Below are positions 11,327-18,957 of a stretch of 39,404 bases of DNA, one piece after another. The notes under the pieces are model-generated. The model did no database searches. It saw only the letters and a program-made list of their open reading frames with translations, and was not told where the DNA came from. A program made the position numbers and the translations under genes. The stretch is from Thermoleophilaceae bacterium (lineage in GTDB: Bacteria > Actinomycetota > Thermoleophilia > Solirubrobacterales > Thermoleophilaceae): contig JAUJNT010000001.1 of NCBI GenBank assembly GCA_030448005.1, positions 100,166 through 139,569 on the forward strand, in the 5' to 3' direction. Every line of letters begins with the position of its first letter. Positions within the stretch are counted from its first letter, which is position 1.

Positions 11327-12829
11327 ATGGGCGCAGCGGCCCCATCCCTTCGCTTGCGTGCGGGGGGCCCCGATCAGGAGGCGAGGCTGGCCCATGCCGC
11401 CGCGGCAGGGACCGGCCGTGCCTTCTCTGCGCTCTATGCGCGCCACGAGCACAGGGCCTTCAATCTCGCCTTCCGCATCACGGACTCGGAGGAGGACGCC
11501 GCCCGCATCACACGTGACGCGTTCGTGGACGCCCTGCGGGCGCTCGCCCACTTGGGTGACGGCCCGCCGAGCTTTGGCACCTCCCTCACGATCGCGACCT
11601 GGAACGCCGGCCACGAGCTGGTCGAGCTGCCCGGCGCCCGGGGGGAGGCAGAAGAAGCGGATTCGGAGCGCGACCCGGCGCCCGACGCTCTCGAGGCTCA
11701 GGTAAGGGAGGCCAACTTCCGCCTGCCAGTGCGGGCGCGTGCGGTCCTCGCGCTCGGGGAGCTCGACGGAACCTCCCACGGGCAGATCGCCACGGTGGTG
11801 GACATCGACCCCGGATCGGTCGCCGGCGTGATCGCGAGCGCCCGGCTCGGACTGCACGCTGAGCTGCGCGGCGCGGACCTGACGGCGGACACCGGCTCGT
11901 CGGAGGACTGCGAGCAGGCCCTGCCCCTGATCGCGATGCGCGACGACGGCCAGCTCGTGGACGAGCAGGACTTCGAGTGGCTCCTCGAGCACCTGGCCCA
12001 CTGCGCGGGCTGTCGCCTGCGCCTCGACGCGATGCAGGAGGCCGCCGCTGCCTACCGCGCCTGGCCGCAGATCGCCGCTGCGCCGGGGCTCTTCCGGCAG
12101 ACGAGGGCGGCGGCAGCCCAGCTCAGCGGCGCAGACTGGAGCGAGATCGAAAAGGCCGGCGGCCCCAGGCGGGCTCGCCCTTCGGGCATCGGCGGGCAGA
12201 ACGCGAGGGTGATCCTCGCGGCGATCGGCAACGCCGGCACCGCCGCCGCCGCGGGAGCTCTCGGCGCTTTGCGCGGGCGCGCGTCGACGCTGGCGGCGCA
12301 GACGATGCGACGCCGCCCGCAGCGCAACATGGTCGTGATCGCCGGCCTGCTCCTCCTGGGGCTGTCCGCCATAGCGGCGGGGGCGACGCTCATGCGGCCC
12401 GGCAACGATGGGCCCGAGAAGGCCGCCCCGCCGGCGAAAGAGGCAACCGAGCCCGCCGCCAGCCGGCCCGCCCCTGCGACGAAGCCGAAGAGGCGGTCCA
12501 AGGCGCGGCCCGCCGCCAGGGAGCGGGAGGCACCGCCCGTGCCCCGGCGGGCGGTCGCGATCAGGCCCCGAGCCGCCCCTGAGCCCCAGAGGCCTGGCCC
12601 GCGGCAGCGCCCGCCAGAAGAGCGAAGGTCCTCACCCGAGCGGCGAAGGCCCTCACCCGAGCAGCGCGCACCCAAGGCACGGCTCGCCCCCGAGCAAGCC
12701 CCCGCCCCGACACCCCCGCCTCAGCAGCAGCCCGACCCGCAGGCACCTCCCCCCGTTACGCCCCCGCAATCCCAGCCGGCCCCGCCGGGCTGCAACGTCG
12801 GAGGCGGCAGCCCGGACCCGTGCCCCTGA
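11327..12829 (+). CDS. Sigma-factor-like protein fused to zinc anti-sigma motif, TM helix and Pro-rich tail
   Basis: A 500-residue multidomain protein. Residues about 15-85 resemble sigma-70 region 2 (RAFSALYARHEHRAFNLAF, then a degenerate DAFVDALRAL). Residues about 135-190 resemble sigma region 4 (LPVRARAVLALGELDGTSHGQIATVV). Next comes a ZAS-type motif H-x3-C-x2-C (His222, Cys226, Cys229), the hallmark of zinc anti-sigma factors. One TM helix covers about 334-356 (VVIAGLLLLGLSAIAAG). The last 140 residues are Pro/Arg/Ala-rich, include a near-duplicate RRSSPERRRPSPEQR, and would lie outside the cell. I chose ATG at 11327, where the sigma-like region begins; an upstream in-frame start at 11276 is possible. 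The arrangement suggests a membrane-tethered sigma-like regulator that carries its own inhibitor, but the sigma core is degenerate and may no longer bind RNA polymerase. It stands alone, without a partner gene. Confidence 0.8.
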   Translation: MGAAAPSLRLRAGGPDQEARLAHAAAAGTGRAFSALYARHEHRAFNLAFRITDSEEDAARITRDAFVDALRALAHLGDGPPSFGTSLTIATWNAGHELVELPGARGEAEEADSERDPAPDALEAQVREANFRLPVRARAVLALGELDGTSHGQIATVVDIDPGSVAGVIASARLGLHAELRGADLTADTGSSEDCEQALPLIAMRDDGQLVDEQDFEWLLEHLAHCAGCRLRLDAMQEAAAAYRAWPQIAAAPGLFRQTRAAAAQLSGADWSEIEKAGGPRRARPSGIGGQNARVILAAIGNAGTAAAAGALGALRGRASTLAAQTMRRRPQRNMVVIAGLLLLGLSAIAAGATLMRPGNDGPEKAAPPAKEATEPAASRPAPATKPKRRSKARPAAREREAPPVPRRAVAIRPRAAPEPQRPGPRQRPPEERRSSPERRRPSPEQRAPKARLAPEQAPAPTPPPQQQPDPQAPPPVTPPQSQPAPPGCNVGGGSPDPCP

Positions 12830-12862
12830 CGGGCCGCGCGCCCCCCGGGGCAACGGAGCCCA

Positions 12863-12925
12863 GGGGAATTGACCCTGCCACGAGCGGTGCTCACTGTCGC
12901 CCCCGAGCCGGAGGGTCAATACCCC
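12863..12925. terminator. Large inverted repeat between convergent genes, possible bidirectional terminator
   Basis: GGGGAATTGACCCT (12863-12876) pairs with AGGGTCAATACCCC (12912-12925) with one mismatch in 14. The 35-nt interval contains a second small hairpin, GAGC-GGT-GCTC. It lies between the convergent sigma-like and lysyl-oxidase-like genes, and the right arm includes the stop codon of the latter. There is no T-tract, so a terminator role is inferred from position and structure. Confidence 0.45.
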
Positions 12926-13752
12926 GTCCCGGGCGCTTCATCACGGGAGGGCGGCGGCGCCGGGGCGCGCCGTGCGCAGCGCTGGGGACCGGGCCTGAAG
13001 GGGAGACGAACGGTCACCGAGGCCGCGTTGTTGCGCTCGTTGGACTCGTAGACGCCGTTGAGCGGGTCGGCTATGTGACGGAAGCCAAAGCACCCGCGCA
13101 GGCCCGTCACGTCGATCCACTGCTCCGGATAGGTCGGGGGATACACATCTGACCAACCGACGGATGTGCCGAGCGTGACCCGGCGAGTGGCGGCGCCCGT
13201 GTTGCACGCCGGGTAGACCATGCGCCGCGGGGACGGGCGGAGTGAGGGACGGGTGTGCTTCAGGTCGCGCAGGCAGTAGCTCACCTTCGGCCCGGTCTTC
13301 ACCCGCTTGATGCGGCGCCCACGGGAGTTCAGGCGCCAGAGCTCGAAGCGGGCCGCGTGAAGGAACTTCCAGTACCGCTGCTGGCCCGGGACGAACTTGA
13401 AGAGCAGCCGCGCGCCCGTCTTGATCCCGATACGGCCTCTGCGGCGACGGTAGATCCGCTGCCTGCCGCGCATCTGGTACCGGCTTGTGCGCACCCCGTG
13501 CAGCTCCGCGGGGCCGAGACCGACGTTGTCGATCGAGTTGCCCGCGCGGAGGACCACGCGGCCGGGTCGGACCAAAGGGTCGATCTGGAGGCCGAACGGC
13601 TTGCGCATCACCAGGTCGGGGCACAGCAGTCGCGCGCGGGACTTCGCATCGAGACAGGGGTTGGCCGGCCGGGCCGCCGCCGGCGGGACCGCCGCCGAGG
13701 CGGCAATGACCATCCCGAGCAGGGCCGTCGCGGCAATCCGTGACCTGAGCAT
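12916..13752 (-). CDS. Secreted lysyl-oxidase-like protein lacking copper histidines
   Basis: A 278-residue exported protein. The N-terminus is a signal peptide (MLRSRIAATALLGMVIAASA, cleavage probably near AAARP). The mature part follows the lysyl oxidase family: LDPLVRPGRVVLRAGNSIDNVG-like start, WKFLHAARFELW, KVSYCLRD, and the strong C-terminal block DVYPPTYPEQWIDVTG then GCFGFRH, with ADPLNGVYESNERNN. Active family members oxidise lysine amino groups using copper bound by an H-x-H-x-H cluster and a lysine-tyrosyl quinone. Here the tyrosine/QWIDVTG region is kept, but the expected histidine cluster before the ARFEL strand reads RYWKFLHAARFEL, with only one His. The protein is therefore probably a non-enzymatic relative. 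ATG at 13752 starts a clean signal peptide; GTG at 13770 would add six residues. It is convergent with the sigma-like gene and follows marP on the same strand. Confidence 0.75.
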   Translation of the reverse strand: MLRSRIAATALLGMVIAASAAVPPAAARPANPCLDAKSRARLLCPDLVMRKPFGLQIDPLVRPGRVVLRAGNSIDNVGLGPAELHGVRTSRYQMRGRQRIYRRRRGRIGIKTGARLLFKFVPGQQRYWKFLHAARFELWRLNSRGRRIKRVKTGPKVSYCLRDLKHTRPSLRPSPRRMVYPACNTGAATRRVTLGTSVGWSDVYPPTYPEQWIDVTGLRGCFGFRHIADPLNGVYESNERNNAASVTVRLPFRPGPQRCARRAPAPPPSRDEAPGTGY

Positions 13753-13786
13753 GGTGAACTTGTACCCCACGAGGTTGCCCGAGCCG

Positions 13787-14935
13787 CTAACGCGTGCAGG
13801 GCCCGGTGCCTACTCCCGACCTCGCGCGGGCCAGGGCCCGCTGCATCGAGGTGTCAGGCACGCCGAACCCGCTGCCGCTCCCCGATCGCAGGGTCGCCGC
13901 AAAGACGGTCGTGACCACCCGGCCGCCTCCGTCGACCATCGGGCCGCCCGAGTTGCCGGAACGCACGACGCCCCGCAGGGCGGTTATCCGGCGCTTCACC
14001 GGGCCGCGGTTGTAAGCGTCCCGGCTGATCACCGTGCGCGTCCGGCCAAGACGAGCCGCCTGCGCGTCGTATGAGCCGTTCTCAGGGAAGCCCAAGACGG
14101 CCCCCGACGTGCCCACAGGCGCGCCTGCGTTCAGTCCCAGTGCCGGCACGCCAGACGTGCCAGGAGCGCGCAGGATGGCAATGTCGTTCTTGGGGTCGAA
14201 CCAGATCGCCTCGGCTTCATGGCGGTTGCCTTCTCCCCGCACCTGCACCGTCGTGTCGTCCTGACCGGCCACCACGTGGGCGTTCGTCACGATCACGCCG
14301 TCTCGGGCCACCCAGCCCGAGCCCTGGACGCCGAGCCCGCAGGCGGTGCCGAGCACCCGGACCACGCTGCCGGCGGCGGCCCTCACCTGGGGGTCCCTGA
14401 CGATCGCGGAGCTCGGCGGCCCGACGCCGGGGTCGGGGCCCGCGATTCGGGGAAACGGATCGAAGCGGGCCAGTGCGTTGAGCAGCGAGCCCGACGGCGG
14501 CAGTATCTGGTTGAGCTCCTGGACGACCGCCGAGCGCTGGAAGGGCTTTCTCAGCTCCCGCGCCCCGGGGGTCTGCAGCGCGACCGCCGCGATTATCCAG
14601 ACGAGCCCGAGGCCGAGGCAGGCGATCAGCAGCGAGCCCCCCAGGCCGTCGAGGACTCCGAGCCGGTCGTCCATCCGGCCGCGCAGGTGGAACCCGAGCA
14701 ACTCGAGACCTGAGGCCACCATCCCGCCCACGAGGAGCGCCCCCACGAGCGCAACCGCGGGTGCAAACGGCGATTCGGAGCCCTCGTTGAGGAGGTGCGG
14801 ACCCAGGCGCGATCCGAGGAGCGCCCCTCCGGCGAAGCCCCCGAGGGAAAGCGCCCCGACGATCAGGCCTTGGGAGTAGCCCCAAGCACCCATTGCGAGG
14901 GTAAACGCCAGGATGCCCCAATCCAGTGGAGTCAC
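13787..14935 (-). CDS. marP: MarP-family membrane serine protease
   Basis: A 382-residue membrane protease like mycobacterial MarP (Rv3671c), a periplasmic trypsin-fold protease needed for acid and oxidative stress resistance. The first about 160 residues form a CvpA-like domain with four TM helices (WGILAFTLAMGAWGYS; LSLGGFAGGALLG; VALVGALLVGGMVASG; GSLLIACLGLGLVWIIAAVAL). The protease domain has the catalytic triad His220 (TNAHVV), Asp251 (FDPKNDIAIL) and Ser329 (RSGNSGGPM). Cysteines at GTACGLG and in the C-terminal GPCTR may form the regulatory disulphide described for MarP. ATG at 14935 gives the expected MTPLDWGIL start. It is divergent from the PBP gene with only 28 bases between, so promoters probably overlap the coding ends. 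Confidence 0.93.
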   Translation of the reverse strand: MTPLDWGILAFTLAMGAWGYSQGLIVGALSLGGFAGGALLGSRLGPHLLNEGSESPFAPAVALVGALLVGGMVASGLELLGFHLRGRMDDRLGVLDGLGGSLLIACLGLGLVWIIAAVALQTPGARELRKPFQRSAVVQELNQILPPSGSLLNALARFDPFPRIAGPDPGVGPPSSAIVRDPQVRAAAGSVVRVLGTACGLGVQGSGWVARDGVIVTNAHVVAGQDDTTVQVRGEGNRHEAEAIWFDPKNDIAILRAPGTSGVPALGLNAGAPVGTSGAVLGFPENGSYDAQAARLGRTRTVISRDAYNRGPVKRRITALRGVVRSGNSGGPMVDGGGRVVTTVFAATLRSGSGSGFGVPDTSMQRALARARSGVGTGPCTR

Positions 14936-14963
14936 AGTCGATGGAAGGTAGCCTGAAGGGCTC

Positions 14964-16652
14964 TTGACTGACGAGGTCGCCCTCGAGCGCCACCGGCGCA
15001 GGAAGTATCGCGTGCTGCCGGCGCTGGGCGCTCTGGCAGTGGTTGCGCTCGGAGCGGGAATCGCAGCCGGGGTGGGCGCGTCATCGGAGTCCGAGCGCGT
15101 CGCGCGGGACTTCGGCAGCGCTTGGGCGAAGGGGGACTACGGAGCGATGTACCGGTTGCTCAGTCCTGGTGCGCGCGCCCGGTTCGACATCCGGGCCTTC
15201 CAGGGCGCCTACGAGAACGCCCGCCGGATCGCCACGGCTACGGCCCTGCGGGACGCCGTGCCGGAGGGTGAGCGCGGCGGGACCGTCCCGTTGCCCGTGA
15301 CGGTGGGCACCCGGGTGTTCGGCACGGTGCGCGGAGTGGTGCGCCTGCCACTACGCGAGGGGGCGGTGAAGTGGGAGCCGCACCTGGTGTTCCCCGGGCT
15401 GCGGAAGGGCGAGTCGCTCTCCCGCAGGACCGTTCCACCCAAGCGTGCGGCGATCCTGTCGGTGGATTCCAAGACCCTGGCCGAAGGGCCCGCGGAGCTG
15501 CGGACCTCGCCGCTCGGGGGGCTTGCGTCTTCGGTGGCCGGCACGGTGGAGAAGGCCGATGACAGGGCTGAGCGTCTGCGCCTGTTCGCGCGCGGGTTCT
15601 CAGGCGGCACGCCCGTGGGAGCCACCGGCCTCGAGCGGATCTTCGAGGAGCAGGTGGCCGGGCGCCCCGGCGGAGTGCTCCTGGCAAGGGGGCGGGTGCT
15701 CGCGCGAAGCCAGCCGCGGGCCGCCGAGCCGGTGCGCTCGACGATCGACACGCGCGTGCAGGAGGCCGCCGTTACCGCCCTTGCCGGTCGGCTCGGGGGC
15801 ATCGCCGCCCTCGATCCGCGCACGGGGGCGGTGCGGGCGCTGGCCGGAATCGCCTTCTCGGCGCCCCAACCGCCCGGGTCGACCTTCAAGATCGTGACGA
15901 CCACGGCGGCACTCGAGGCAAAGCTGGTCAGCGTGTCGGACAAGTTTCCTGTGCAGAGCAACGCCGTGATCGACGGGGTCGAGCTCGAGAACGCCAACGG
16001 CGAGCTCTGCGGCGGCACCTTCAAGCAGTCCTTCGCCCACTCGTGCAACTCGGTCTTCGGGCCCCTCGGCGTGAAGGTCGGCTCGAGGCGGCTGGTGGAG
16101 ACCGCCGAGCGCTTTGGCTGGAACGCTCCCCCCACGCTCGCGGGCGAGAAGCCAAGCACCCTCCCCGCCGCCGAGCAGATCGTCTCGCCTCTGGAGATCG
16201 GCTCGACGGCGATCGGGCAGTTCAGGACCCTTGCCACGCCGCTCCAGATGGCCTCGGTGGCCCAGACGATCGCCAACGGCGGCGTGCGGATGACCCCTAC
16301 GGCGATGGCCGCGCGACGCCCCCGCGCCGTGCGGGTGACCTCCACCGGGGTGGCGGCCTCCCTCGAGCGGCTGATGCTCGCCGTGGTGGCCGAAGGCACC
16401 GGCACCTCCGCGGCCATCCCCGGCATCAAGGTGGCGGGCAAGACGGGCACCGCGGAACTCGAGGACACGCGCGGCGCGGCCGGGGAGACCCGAAGCGGGG
16501 ATCCCTCCAACACCGATGCCTGGTTCACGGCCTACGCCCCCGCCGGACGACCGCGAATCGCCGTTGCGGTCCTGCTGGTCAGAAACGGCTCCGGTGGAGC
16601 CACCGCGGCACCGGCGGCACGCACGGTCCTCGCCCGCGCGCTCGGGAAGTAG
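14964..16652 (+). CDS. Penicillin-binding transpeptidase (MecA-N-like plus transpeptidase)
   Basis: A 562-residue cell-wall DD-transpeptidase that would cross-link peptidoglycan outside the membrane. The N-terminus has a short basic tail and one TM helix (LPALGALAVVALGAGIAAGV). A region at about 45-130 (ARDFGSAWAKGDYGAMYRLLSP) resembles the NTF2-like MecA-N domain of class B PBPs. The catalytic domain holds all three motifs: Ser306-x2-Lys309 (GSTFK), Ser360-Cys-Asn362 and Lys493-Thr-Gly. No glycosyltransferase domain is present, so this is class B. Start is TTG at 14964 with GAAGGG just upstream; no better start is in frame. Its promoter must lie within or next to the 28-base gap to divergent marP. 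The next gene is convergent after 17 bases. A PbpA-like role is likely but the exact symbol is uncertain. Confidence 0.9.
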   Translation: MTDEVALERHRRRKYRVLPALGALAVVALGAGIAAGVGASSESERVARDFGSAWAKGDYGAMYRLLSPGARARFDIRAFQGAYENARRIATATALRDAVPEGERGGTVPLPVTVGTRVFGTVRGVVRLPLREGAVKWEPHLVFPGLRKGESLSRRTVPPKRAAILSVDSKTLAEGPAELRTSPLGGLASSVAGTVEKADDRAERLRLFARGFSGGTPVGATGLERIFEEQVAGRPGGVLLARGRVLARSQPRAAEPVRSTIDTRVQEAAVTALAGRLGGIAALDPRTGAVRALAGIAFSAPQPPGSTFKIVTTTAALEAKLVSVSDKFPVQSNAVIDGVELENANGELCGGTFKQSFAHSCNSVFGPLGVKVGSRRLVETAERFGWNAPPTLAGEKPSTLPAAEQIVSPLEIGSTAIGQFRTLATPLQMASVAQTIANGGVRMTPTAMAARRPRAVRVTSTGVAASLERLMLAVVAEGTGTSAAIPGIKVAGKTGTAELEDTRGAAGETRSGDPSNTDAWFTAYAPAGRPRIAVAVLLVRNGSGGATAAPAARTVLARALGK

Positions 16653-16669
16653 GCCCGACCCCGGACGCT

Positions 16670-17239
16670 CTAGAGGTCCAACTCGACGGTCTTCGTCTCC
16701 CGCTCTCCCTCTTCGAAGTCGTACGGACCCTCGATCTTCAGCTCGAGCGGCCGGTTCTCGGTGGCGGCGAGCGGGAAGTTGAAGAGGAGAATGGACGCTG
16801 CCGTCGGGCCAAACTCCGCGACGCTTCCGGCCTCGGGGATGCAATCCCCCGGGAGGAGCTTGCCGGGGTGATAGATGAAGGGGTTGTCCTCCTCGACCTC
16901 GACGGGCTCGAACTCGTTGCCCTGGTTGTCCTCCACGTGGAAGCTCGACGCGGTCATCCGCGGCTTGGATCCCTCGTTGCACGCCTGGAGGAAGACTCCA
17001 TAGAGGGCTCTGCCCGGCTCGGCGGGCTTGTCGTAGAAGGCCCTGTCCGGGGTGATGTTGAGGTTGAGCTCGCGCGTCAGAAAGACGTTGTAGGCGATGC
17101 CCGCCACGTCGATCGCGAGGCCCTCCCGGGCCGGTTCGTCCACCCCGGGCTCGTGCCCCCTCCCGCATGCGGACAGACCTCCGACGGTAATCAGGGCCAG
17201 TGCGCAGGCAGCGGTAAGTTTGAGGCGGCGGAGGCCCAT
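16670..17239 (-). CDS. Putative secreted lipoprotein
   Basis: A 189-residue exported protein of unknown function. The N-terminal signal (MGLRRLKLTAACALALITVG) ends in a lipobox Leu22-Ser-Ala-Cys25, so the mature protein should be lipid-anchored at Cys25. The body (ITPDRAFYDKPAEPGRALYG, GNEFEPVEVEE, NPFIYHPGKLLPGD) resembles the beta-sandwich style of DUF4352-type lipoproteins, but I cannot confirm membership. It is acidic and has two further cysteines (ACNEG, DCIPE) that could form a disulphide. It follows the SRPBCC gene after 13 bases on the same strand, and the CxxC mini-protein is upstream of that, so the three probably form one transcription unit. It is convergent with the PBP gene. Confidence 0.8.
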   Translation of the reverse strand: MGLRRLKLTAACALALITVGGLSACGRGHEPGVDEPAREGLAIDVAGIAYNVFLTRELNLNITPDRAFYDKPAEPGRALYGVFLQACNEGSKPRMTASSFHVEDNQGNEFEPVEVEEDNPFIYHPGKLLPGDCIPEAGSVAEFGPTAASILLFNFPLAATENRPLELKIEGPYDFEEGERETKTVELDL

Positions 17240-17252
17240 CGCGGCGGGCAGT

Positions 17253-17813
17253 CTATCCGTCGGCCGCGGCCATCTTCCTCGGTGCCCGCACGTGGTCTCC
17301 GAAGCGCGGCGCCGTGTGCGGCTCGTATCCCGCCACGGTGACCTGCTCGGGAACGCCCGTCGCGGGCTCCTCGAGCAGCCGGCGCAGTCGTTGGAGCGCC
17401 TTGTCGGTGCTCCGGCGAATCCAGCGGTGCGCGCCGCGCTGCCGGAAGCGATCGACCGCCGTCTTCGGCTCGCTGCGTGTGGTCAACTCAACCCGGCAGC
17501 CCCCCTCGCGCTCGGGCTCGAAGTCGTAGACGGCGGAGAGCGTGGAGCGCCCGCGACGACCGACCCTGCCCTCCTCCACTATCCGTCGCGGCCGCTCACA
17601 CTCGGTGATCCTTGTCTCCGCTCGCTCGCTGAAGAGCGGCCGGTCGAGCAGGAAGCGTGCCGAGGCCCCGGAGCCGCGCGGGTTGGAGCGTGCCAGCCGG
17701 AAGTCCTTGAGATAGTGGTCCGTGAACGCCGGGCGACGCGAGAGGTCGGATACCAAGTCGAACACGTCCTCGCACGGAGCGGAGATGACCGTGCTCACCT
17801 TGACCTCGCGCAT
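17253..17813 (-). CDS. SRPBCC (START-like) family protein
   Basis: A 186-residue protein with the N-terminal pattern of the polyketide cyclase/START-like (SRPBCC) superfamily: EVKVSTVISAPCEDVFDLVSDLSRRP, then FRLARSNPRGSGASARFLL, TRITECERPRRIVEEG and a strand-rich YDFEPEREGGCRVELTTR. Members hold a hydrophobic ligand in a helix-grip fold; the ligand here is unknown. The C-terminal about 60 residues are basic (RWIRRSTDKALQRLRRLLEE). There is no signal peptide. ATG at 17813 is the first good start and fits the fold. It stands between the CxxC mini-protein (25 bases upstream) and the lipoprotein (13 bases downstream) on the same strand, consistent with an operon. Confidence 0.85.
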   Translation of the reverse strand: MREVKVSTVISAPCEDVFDLVSDLSRRPAFTDHYLKDFRLARSNPRGSGASARFLLDRPLFSERAETRITECERPRRIVEEGRVGRRGRSTLSAVYDFEPEREGGCRVELTTRSEPKTAVDRFRQRGAHRWIRRSTDKALQRLRRLLEEPATGVPEQVTVAGYEPHTAPRFGDHVRAPRKMAAADG

Positions 17814-17837
17814 CGGGCCGCATTCTAGTTCGGCGGG

Positions 17838-18080
17838 CTAGGCCGCGCGGGGAGCCACCGCGAGGTGGCGCTCGCTCGCGTGCACGCGCTCAGTGCGCAC
17901 GGGGTCGCGCTCGTCCGCGGGCAGCTGCGAGCGGCACAGGTCGCACAGCACCCGTCCCGAGTCCATCTCGTGCAGCCGCTCGCCGACCAGGGGAGTGCGC
18001 CGGCAGGTCGCGCAGCGAGACCTGCCGCTTTCGAGCGAGCCGACGCTCTGCCGCAGCAGTATGCCCGCGAGGTCTGGCAT
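17838..18080 (-). CDS. Small CxxC...CxxC zinc-binding-like protein
   Basis: An 80-residue protein with two CxxC pairs, CATCRRTPLVGE and LCDLCRSQLP, spaced about 22 residues apart with a conserved-looking LHE core. This is the layout of a small treble-clef or zinc-ribbon domain. The tail is basic with several His residues. No signal peptide is present. It may be a nucleic-acid or protein-binding adaptor, but function is not assigned. The longer overlapping open frame here (17825-18106) lacks this regular Cys spacing and is rejected. It is the first gene of the probable three-gene minus-strand unit with the SRPBCC and lipoprotein genes, and is divergent from the zinc-ribbon-FHA gene. The shared upstream region is about 145 bases. 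Confidence 0.7.
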   Translation of the reverse strand: MPDLAGILLRQSVGSLESGRSRCATCRRTPLVGERLHEMDSGRVLCDLCRSQLPADERDPVRTERVHASERHLAVAPRAA

Positions 18081-18177
18081 GGGTGGTCCATTCGCGCCGT
18101 TTGCACCTATCCCTTTCCCGCGGTTCGGATGTCCCGCAGAAACAGGACTAGAAAGCGGAGAACCGGCTAAGACCTCC

Positions 18178-18206
18178 TTGACTCTTCGTTAGCATTCGCA
18201 CAAACA
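18178..18206 (+). promoter_or_regulatory. Possible weak promoter for zinc-ribbon-FHA gene
   Basis: TTGACT (18178-18183) matches a -35 box. With a 17-nt spacer the -10 position reads CAAACA, a poor match. It is the only TTGAC element in the divergent region and lies 20-45 nt before the start, so it is offered as a guess. Confidence 0.25.
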
Positions 18207-18216
18207 ACTAGCCCCA

Positions 18217-18223
18217 GAGGTGA
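18217..18223 (+). promoter_or_regulatory. Shine-Dalgarno GAGGTGA deciding the FHA gene start
   Basis: GAGGTGA matches the 16S anti-SD end and is placed so that ATG at 18226 is the start. The alternative in-frame GTG at 18220 is inside this site and cannot be the start as well. Confidence 0.65.
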
Positions 18224-18225
18224 CG

Positions 18226-18744
18226 ATGAAAGCCGTCAGCACAGGAACCCTGGCAGGGGCCGGTTCGTTCAGCTGTGCCATCTGCGGATTTGCCGTGGCA
18301 CTCCAAGAGCAGGACGAGATCCCCGACTGCCCGAGCTGTGGCGGAGGAAGCTTCAAGCGCTGCTCCATGTTCGGTACGACCCTCTCGCACGCCCCTCCGC
18401 GGCCCGAGGCCGACCACCCGGCGTGGCTCGCTGAGGCCCGCGACTCGCTGGCCGACCCCGGCGACTACATCGCATACGACGCCGGCGATAGCACTGTGGC
18501 GGTTCTGCTCAAGGACGGCTGGACCCGCGTCGGACGCAGCCTCTCCGCGGACCTCCGCCTCGACGACCCCACGGTCTCGCGCCGTCACGCCCTGATCTAC
18601 AGGGACGAGGAGGGCGCCAGGGTGCTCGACGACCGCAGCCTCAACGGCGTCTTTCGGAACGGCGAGCGAGTGGAGCTGGCGCAGCTATGCGACGGCGACA
18701 CGCTGACCGTGGGCCGGTTCAACCTGCACTTCTTGCGACAGTAG
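18226..18744 (+). CDS. Zinc-ribbon and FHA-domain protein
   Basis: A 172-residue signalling-type protein. Residues about 15-50 form a zinc ribbon with CAICGF and CPSCGGG pairs and one more Cys (KRCSMF). Residues about 95-172 form an FHA domain, recognisable by GWTRVGRS, LDDPTVSRRHA and DDRSLNGVFRNGERV, which binds phosphothreonine peptides. Together the domains suggest a phospho-dependent adaptor, perhaps linked to a Ser/Thr kinase elsewhere. No TM segment is present. The start at ATG 18226 is set by a strong GAGGTGA site. It is divergent from the CxxC mini-protein gene. About 213 bases separate it from the ferritin-like gene; I see no clear terminator there. Confidence 0.88.
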   Translation: MKAVSTGTLAGAGSFSCAICGFAVALQEQDEIPDCPSCGGGSFKRCSMFGTTLSHAPPRPEADHPAWLAEARDSLADPGDYIAYDAGDSTVAVLLKDGWTRVGRSLSADLRLDDPTVSRRHALIYRDEEGARVLDDRSLNGVFRNGERVELAQLCDGDTLTVGRFNLHFLRQ

Positions 18745-18957
18745 GGGAGTAGCCAAGGCTTCTGCTTTCACGCGGGCGGAGTGCTGGCGGCCCGGCGCGG
18801 CCTTCTGAGCGTGTCCGTTGTCGATTGGTGCCCGATTGGGTTGATAGGCGCGTTGCCACTCTACCCCGGGCCATGGCTGCGGCATCGTGGGGGCGCGGGC
18901 CTTCGGGGTTCTCCGATGGACTCGTTCGTTAGAACTACCACGCAGGGGAGAGAAGAT

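Noticed and set aside
18781-18957. Extension of the ferritin-like frame upstream
   Set aside because: A GGGGAG-supported ATG at 18958 begins just before the export signal; the upstream part lacks coding character.
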